Origin: a virus
Length of the DNA stretch: 46,250 nucleotides
IMG/VR virus record: IMGVR_UViG_3300036766_001071
Location: 1 to 46,250 of that record
Reading direction: 5' to 3' (one strand)
A program made the position numbers and the translations under genes. Shown here piece after piece: positions 37,024-44,100 of this stretch. Under the pieces are notes generated by a model that saw only the letters and a program-made list of their open reading frames with translations, was not told the DNA's origin and searched no databases. Numbering within the stretch: the stretch's first letter is position 1; each line of letters starts with the position of its first letter.

Positions 37024-38118
37024 ATGTCCGACTTCAACGCATACAACCCGATCAACGAGGGTCTCATCAACGCTGTGGGCCTGGCGGATCGCATCAAGTC
37101 GATGGCGCTCCGGCAATCCGAGTTCGAGGAGTCGAAGCGCAGGACCAGGCGCAACGAGGGGATGCAGGACGAGGAGATGGGCTGGGCGCGCCAGGACCGC
37201 GCCACGGCGGCCGGGGAGCGCACGCGGCGCAACGCTCGCGAGGACGAGGCCGACACGCTGCGGAAGATCCAGGCTCATTTCGGGTTCGCCACCAATCCGG
37301 CGCTGCAGGAGCTCGACCCGGGCCAGACGGAGCGCACGATGCCGCTCAACCGGCCCGCCGGCATGAGCCCGCTCCAGGCGCTCACGATCCCCAACCAGAT
37401 CACGGCACCCGTCGGCGACACCCTCGACTACGGCGGCCACCGGTACGCAATCCACGGGCAGGAAGAGATGCACAGCAAGGCGCTCTCTGACGCGCAAGCG
37501 ATGGCGGACATGAACCTCCACAACACCGCCGCGCTCGAAAAGATCAAGAACCCGGAGTTCTCGATCAACCTCCCCGGCATGACGGCGCCGATGTCGGTAC
37601 CGAGAACGGCCGCTGGCGCGGCCATCAACGCCCTCTCCAGGGCGGAGAGCGACAAGCAAGCCAACAAGCGGAGCGAGGACGCGAACGCATCGCGCGAGCG
37701 CACGGCGGGGATTCGCGCCAACAAGAAGGGGGGCGGCGAGAAGGGACTCACCGAAAAGCAGAAGCGCGACGAGCTGAAAGGCCTCGAAAAGGAGGAGCGC
37801 GGCTACACGACTTCAAGCGGCAGAGTGCCGGGCCTGCACGAGGAAATGGTGACCATCGGCGCGGACCTGACGAGAGGGCAGGAAACCCTGAAGAACGGCC
37901 ACACGGTGGACCTCGACGCCGACGGAGAGGAGCGCCTCAAACGCAGATTCGAGCAGCTCACCACCCGCCGCACGGAAGTGCTCAACCGCAAAGAGCAACT
38001 CGGCTACTCGAAGCCCGCGACGATGGCGCATGTGAAAGCCTACGCGCAGCAGAAGGGCATCGACCTGAAAGCGGCGCAAAAAGAGTTCGAGGCCAAAGGC
38101 TACTACATCAGAAATTAG
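37024..38118 (+). CDS. internal virion/ejection protein 2 (putative)
   Basis: 364 aa with GGGGAGGTGA before the ATG. Highly helical and charged, with coiled-coil runs (ALRQSEFEESKRRTRRNEGM, LTEKQKRDELKGLEKEERGY, RLKRRFEQLTTRRTEVLNRK), a Lys/Gly linker (ANKKGGGEKGL) and a basic end (KAAQKEFEAKGYYIRN). Composition and placement fit a second ejection protein that would form a channel through the envelope. No enzyme motif is visible. Confidence 0.6.
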   Translation: MSDFNAYNPINEGLINAVGLADRIKSMALRQSEFEESKRRTRRNEGMQDEEMGWARQDRATAAGERTRRNAREDEADTLRKIQAHFGFATNPALQELDPGQTERTMPLNRPAGMSPLQALTIPNQITAPVGDTLDYGGHRYAIHGQEEMHSKALSDAQAMADMNLHNTAALEKIKNPEFSINLPGMTAPMSVPRTAAGAAINALSRAESDKQANKRSEDANASRERTAGIRANKKGGGEKGLTEKQKRDELKGLEKEERGYTTSSGRVPGLHEEMVTIGADLTRGQETLKNGHTVDLDADGEERLKRRFEQLTTRRTEVLNRKEQLGYSKPATMAHVKAYAQQKGIDLKAAQKEFEAKGYYIRN

Positions 38119-38121
38119 GCG

Positions 38122-41100
38122 ATGGCGGATAATCTCCTCAATCCCGACGATTTCATGCGGCAGTGGAAGCCGCCGGCGCCGGAGCTCGACCCCGACAGCT
38201 TCATGCGGAGCCTTCAGCGGCCGAGCCAACCGGCGACGGCCGCTCGCCCGAAGATCCCCGGTACCGAGCTGACAGGCCTTCCCGCGCCCTACCTCGTCGA
38301 GGGCGCGAAGATCGAGGAGATTCCCGAGCCGCCGCCCGACACGCGATCGGTGTGGCGCAAGGGCGCCGACATCGTGGACGCCTTCATGGGCAAGACGAGC
38401 CGCGCGGCATGGCAGACCGTCGAGGGCGCGGCCAACTTCGGCGAAGCGCTGGGCTCACAGATGGTACGCGAGAAGCCGACCGGCGGCGAGGGGACCGTTC
38501 TCAAGGGCCTGGGGCGCGAGTTCGGCGACATGGCGCGCAAGTTCCAGGGAGCGGGTGAGGCCGTAGGCAGCGACCGCCTCCCCGAGAACCGCAACCGGGC
38601 CAAGCACGATGTCGGCTTCGCCGACGCTTGGACGCAGAACCCCGAGCTGCTCTGGGACCCCGAATGGTGGTCGGGCAAGATGGGCGAGGCCGTCGGCTCG
38701 ATGATCCCGTTCGTCATGATGGGCGTGGCGGCGGGGCCGGCAGCGGCGGGCGCGGCGGAAGGCGTCGGACTGAAGGGGGAAGCCGCGCAATTGTTCACCG
38801 CGCTCGGCCAAAGCAGCGCGATGAGCGGCGTCGAGCTGGCTGTGGACGCTGGGGCGAACTACCGCGATGCCTTGGAGAAGCATGACGCGCAGCCGGCTGC
38901 CGCGTGGAAAGTGCTCAAGGACACCCTGCTGCTCGAAGCGCTCCCCACGTTCGGGCTGAACTACATCGGTTTCTTCGAGCCGCACATCAAGGCGTGGATG
39001 AAGGAGACGGGCAAGGGACTCGTCACGCGCATGGCCGTGCGGGCGGCGACGGGCGCCCCCGCCGAGGGGCTTCAGGAAGTGCTTCAGGGCGCGGGCCAAC
39101 GGACCGCGCTCAAACAGAACCTCCCGCCCGAGGAGGCGAAGAAGGTCAAGGTATGGGGGCCGGAGTCGATTAATGAGGGCATCCTCGGCGCGCTCGGCGG
39201 CACGGTCGCCGGCCCGATCTTCGAACATGGCGGCGAGCACGGTGAACAGGCAACGCCCAAGCCCAACGTGCGGCAGCAAGACACTGGCCTACCGCAACCC
39301 GACATCGCGCCGCCCACGCTGTTCGACCAGGAGCAGCCCGCGCCGGCTGAGCGAGCCCCGAAATCCGCCCCGGCTCCCAAGGCCGCGCCGGAGACGCCCG
39401 ATTCGTTCATGGAGCAGCGCGCCGCGGCCGAAACGGAAGCGGCGCCCTCCGAAACGGTCGAGACGAAAGGCGAGACGAAGCCGGCGGCCGTTAGCCCGGT
39501 CGCCCCTGTTGACCAGGGTGACCAGGGTGAGAAGGGTGCGCGCGCCGCCGAGCCCACCGGCATGGAGGCCGTGCTCGGCCCGGCCCGCGCGCTGGCGAAG
39601 CGCGAGGGAAAGCTCAGCAAGCAGGGCCTTCAGAACGCGCTCGGAGTGAACAAGAAGAAGGCGGGTGAAATCTTCCAGGCGCTCGTCGCCGACGGCACGG
39701 TGAACTCACTCGGCAAGTGGCAGGCGCCGGAGGAAGCCGCGCCCACGCAAGACTTGGCTACCGAGGAGGATCTGCCGGAGGGGACACCGGCCGAGATCCC
39801 TCCGGAGCGCTTGGGCAACGTCGGGAAGGTGACTACCGTGCGCGGCACGGAGGCCGACACGCGCTATGCCGTCGTCGAGGCCGACGATCTGACCGTCTCG
39901 CACGACCTGCAAGGCGAGCCGACCGAGGCTTACCCCGCGCCGCTCCAGCCCCGCGATCGCACGCGCAAGGCGAGCCAGGTCCAAATCGCCGACATCGCCG
40001 GTAAAGCCAACTACGGCCAGCTCAACGAGAATGCGCTGCCCAATTTCGGCGCGCCCGTCGCCGGGCAGGATTTGAACGTCGAGGCGGGCAACGGCCGCGT
40101 GAACGGGCTGCGCATGGCCTACGACCGCGGCCTGCCCACCGCCGAACGCTACAAGAGCGACTTGGCAGCCGACAGCGAGACGCACGGCATCGCGCCCGAA
40201 GTGATCCAGGGCATGAAGAAGCCTGTCCTCGTGCGCGTCCGCACCTCGCCGGTCAACCGCGTCCAGTTCGCCCGCGAGTCCAACGAGGACCCGCAGCAGG
40301 GGATGAGCCCGGCCGAGATCGCCCACATCGACGGCGGGCGCGTGGGGGCCGTCCTCGACAAGTTCGACCCTGATGCCGACATCTCGGCGCCCGCAAACCG
40401 CGATTTCGTCCGCGCCTTCATGGGCGGGGTGGTCTCGGCCAGCGATCGCGCGCGGCTGATGACTGACGACGGGTCGCTCTCGCAGGAGGGCGCGCGGCGG
40501 ATCCGCAACGCCGTCTTCGCCCGCGCCTACGGCGACCCCACCGCCATCGAGACGCTCACCGAGGCGACCGACGACAACATCAGGGGCGTCACGAGCGGGA
40601 TGCTGCGCGCGGCCCCGGCGCTGGCGAAGGTCAAAGAGGGCATCAAGGTCGGCGCGCTGCACGACCGCGACATCGCCCCGGACGTTGCGACGGCGGCGCG
40701 TAAGCTGAGCTGGTTGCGGCAGCGCGGCACGCCGGTGGAAACCTATCTCGCGCAACAGGGCATGTTCGGGCAGGAGATCACGCCCGAGGCCAAGGAGCTG
40801 CTTCAGGTCTTTGCCGAGCACGGCCGCGCGCCGCGCCGCGTGGGCGACGTGCTCACCGAGTTCGCGCGTGCGGTGCAGGACATAGGCCACCCCGCTCAAA
40901 AGGGCCTGTTTGGTACTACAGCCCCGCCAAGCAAGGGGGAATTGCTTCAGGGCGCGATTCAGCGCGTAATAGAAAAGGAGGCCCCGGGTGGCCAAAGAAA
41001 CGTACAAGCCGCGGTTCCTCAAGAACAACAACCCGTTCCAGGTGAAGCGCGTGCTGATGATGCTGCGCAAGTTGGACGGAATGGACCCGCTGACGGGCAA

Positions 41101-44100
41101 GCCGCCAGTGAGCAAGGAAAATCAGCCGCCGCCCAAGAAGGGCAACCCGGTCGTCCCCTTCCCCAGCAAGTAACCCCCCGCCTGCCGGGCGAGCTGGCAG
41201 GAGCGAAGCCGCGCTACGCATTCGGCAACAAGCAGTTTGAGCTGGATTTCGCCAGCGACCTCGACAAAGCCGCCTATATCGCGGCGCAGCTCCAGCGCTC
41301 GAAGAGCGACGCCAAGTACGTCGCCTTCGTCCGCCAGCACATGGGTGGGGACGAGCGCGCCGCCCGAGCGCTCGGTTCGCAAGTCCGGGCGCGGATCAAG
41401 GAGCTGGCGCGAACCGCCGAGCCGGGCGTGTTGCGCATCGAGCCGGTGCTGCGGGCGCGACCCGCCAGTGTCACCCCTGCTGACAAGGGTGCGCCCCCGA
41501 GGAAGTCCACCCCCAAGCCGTCAAGTAAACTTGACACCGCGCCGTCGCTGTTCGACGAGACCGCGCCTGCGCCCAAGTCGGAAGCAGCTCAGAAGCCCGC
41601 CGCTTCCGAGCCGGCTGCCGAGCCCGAGAAACTTACTCCCGCCGAGGAAGCTGCCGCGAACGTCGAGCGCTGGCGCGTCAAGGCGGAAGCGGCCGAGAAA
41701 CGCATCGCCGAAAAGCTCAAAAAGCTGGCTGGCGACACCTCAGGCGAGCTGCGCCCGGAGGCGTTCGCGCGGGTCGTCCAGGCCGGAGCGGAAAAGTTTG
41801 CCTCCGGACTGCGCAATTTCCGCGACTGGGCGCGGGCGATGCTGGCCGACTTCGGGGAGCGGATCAAGCCGCACTTGCTGAAGCTGTGGCCGCGGGCGAA
41901 AGAGGCGGCGGCGGTCGAGGGGCGCCGGCGCGAGCTGATTGCGGATGTTGCGGGTGGACCGGCCTACGATCCGAATGCCAGCTTCGAGCACAAGGCCCGC
42001 GAGGCGCGGGCGTTTCTCCACAAAGAGGAAGGCCACCCCCCGGCGGTTTTCGTCAACCCGCAGGCTTTCTCGGTTCTGTGGTCGACGATTGGTTGGCGAG
42101 GGGAAGGACCGGACGGCTTGACACTGACCCCCTGGATGGGCCGATTTCTTCGGCGCGCGATGATCCGCCAGCGTTTGGGCGCACGCGACGCCGCTATAGC
42201 AAGCAAGCTGAAGCACCTTTCCGAGCTGGTGAACCGCGCATCACAGAACCGTGAGGGGAACCTGGGATCAGCCCCGGTAATCCTTGTCCGGTACACGCCC
42301 GGCCACACCGACGAGATGATCCGGCAGACTCTAGACGAGGAGCGGGCACACCACAAACAGATTCTGATTACAGGTGAGTTCATCGACCTGATCGACAACC
42401 AAGCATTTTTCGCCGATGACGCCGCGAAGCGCGCCGGCGAGAACATGAAGCGGTCGGGTTACCCCGATAACCCTTCGGTGTTGGCGGCCGAGATCGGCGC
42501 GCGGCTCATGGCGCCGTCGATCAGTCACGAGTTGGGACTAACGTACCAGGAGCAAACCAGCCTGGCGGCTCTTTACACCGAGCTTCTGGTCGATAAGAAT
42601 GGAGAGAGAGCGAATGACGTCAACCAAACCATCGAAGGCAACTACCATCTCCTGCCCCGTCAGGAGCGACGGCGTGCAGACCAGCTACGTGATCGAGGAA
42701 GGGACCGGCAGGATCCTGGCGGTCGGGACGACGATTCACAGGCGCTCAGCTCTCGCAAGCCCCGCCAAGACTCCCTCTTCGACGCCGGAACCCGCGAAGA
42801 AGTAGCCGCCGGTGCCGCGCGCGATCGCGCCGCGCTCGAAGGCGACCGCCTCTCGGCCGAGTTCAAGTCCCCGCTCAACCGCGGCAACCGTCGCACCCCG
42901 CTGAAGCCCGCGCTCGACACCGGCGCCGGAAACCTGTTCGGCGAGGAGCCCAAGCAGGGGAATTTCTTCGAGCGGCTTTCGTCCGACACCTCAGGCGAGA
43001 TGCGCCTGGACGGTCCCCGGACGACAGCAGGTCTCACCGCGCGCGAGCGGTTCATCGAGACGGTGGTGAACGCGCGCGTGCGCCGCGACCCCGAGCGCCT
43101 CTTCCAGGAGTACGAGAACCAGTTCGGCGCCACGGTGAGCAGCGACCGCGCCGCGCGCCTGTTCCCCGAGTACAACAAGTCGAACGAGCACCGCACGCGC
43201 AACCGGCGCGCGGTTCACGCCGCGGCGCAGTGGATTGCCGATTCGGTCTACTGGCGGCTGCTCGAGCGGCCGGCGAAGGGCGACGTAACTTTCACTGCTG
43301 GCGGAACTGGCTCCGGGAAGACGACAGCGTTGCGGTTGGCTGGCGGACAAGCCGAGATCACCTACGACACCACGCTGAACAGCTTTCCCTCGGCGGTGGA
43401 ACGAATCGACGCGGCCCTCAACAGCGGGCGAAACGTCCGCATTGAGTACGCCTACGCCGAAGCAACGGAAGCCTTCCGGCGTGCGCTCGGTCGCGCCGCG
43501 AAAACAGGCCGCGTGGTTCCCGTGGACTACCACCTGATGACGCACAGGGAATCGCGCCGCACAGTCGAGCGGCTGGCCGAGCACTACGCGGGCGATCCGC
43601 GCGTCGGGTTCCGATTCAACGACAACTCTGGTACGTCCGCACACCAGATGACTATTGAGGAGCTGAAAGCACTCCCGTACACTGGAGATAGAGAGCAACT
43701 CGATGCCATCCTTCGATCAGAACGCGAAGCCGGACGAATCAGCCAACTCGTCCACGACGAAACCGCCGGTTCCCAGGGATCCGGAATTCGAGAAACGCTG
43801 CGACGAGGAACAGGCCGCGATGATCGAGAGTCTGAAACGCTGGCGGGAGATGCCGGTCGAGGAACTCTACTAGACCCATCCACTCCGGAAGGGTTCGCTC
43901 ATCACGCCCGCGCGGGCGCTGAAAAGCTCGCCTCGGGGCTCACCCGTTTCACCGACTGGTCGCGGTCCATGCTCGCCGACTTCGGGGAGCGGATCAAACC
44001 TCACCTGTTGAAGCTGTACCGCGAAGCGCAGCGGCTTTGGAAGGACACCTCGGGCGAGGTGCGCAAGGTCAGCCGCGAGCAGTTCAACGAGCTGCTCGAC

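Noticed and set aside
39706-41115. Minus-strand frame opposite the DdrB/ParB-like domain
   Set aside because: Antisense shadow of a well-structured plus-strand domain; no initiation signal.
41237-41881. A longer +1-frame ORF in the polyvalent gene as a fourth nested gene
   Set aside because: Composition is Ser/Arg/Pro-rich, as in other shadow frames, without ribosome-binding site, and the main frame here has normal composition.
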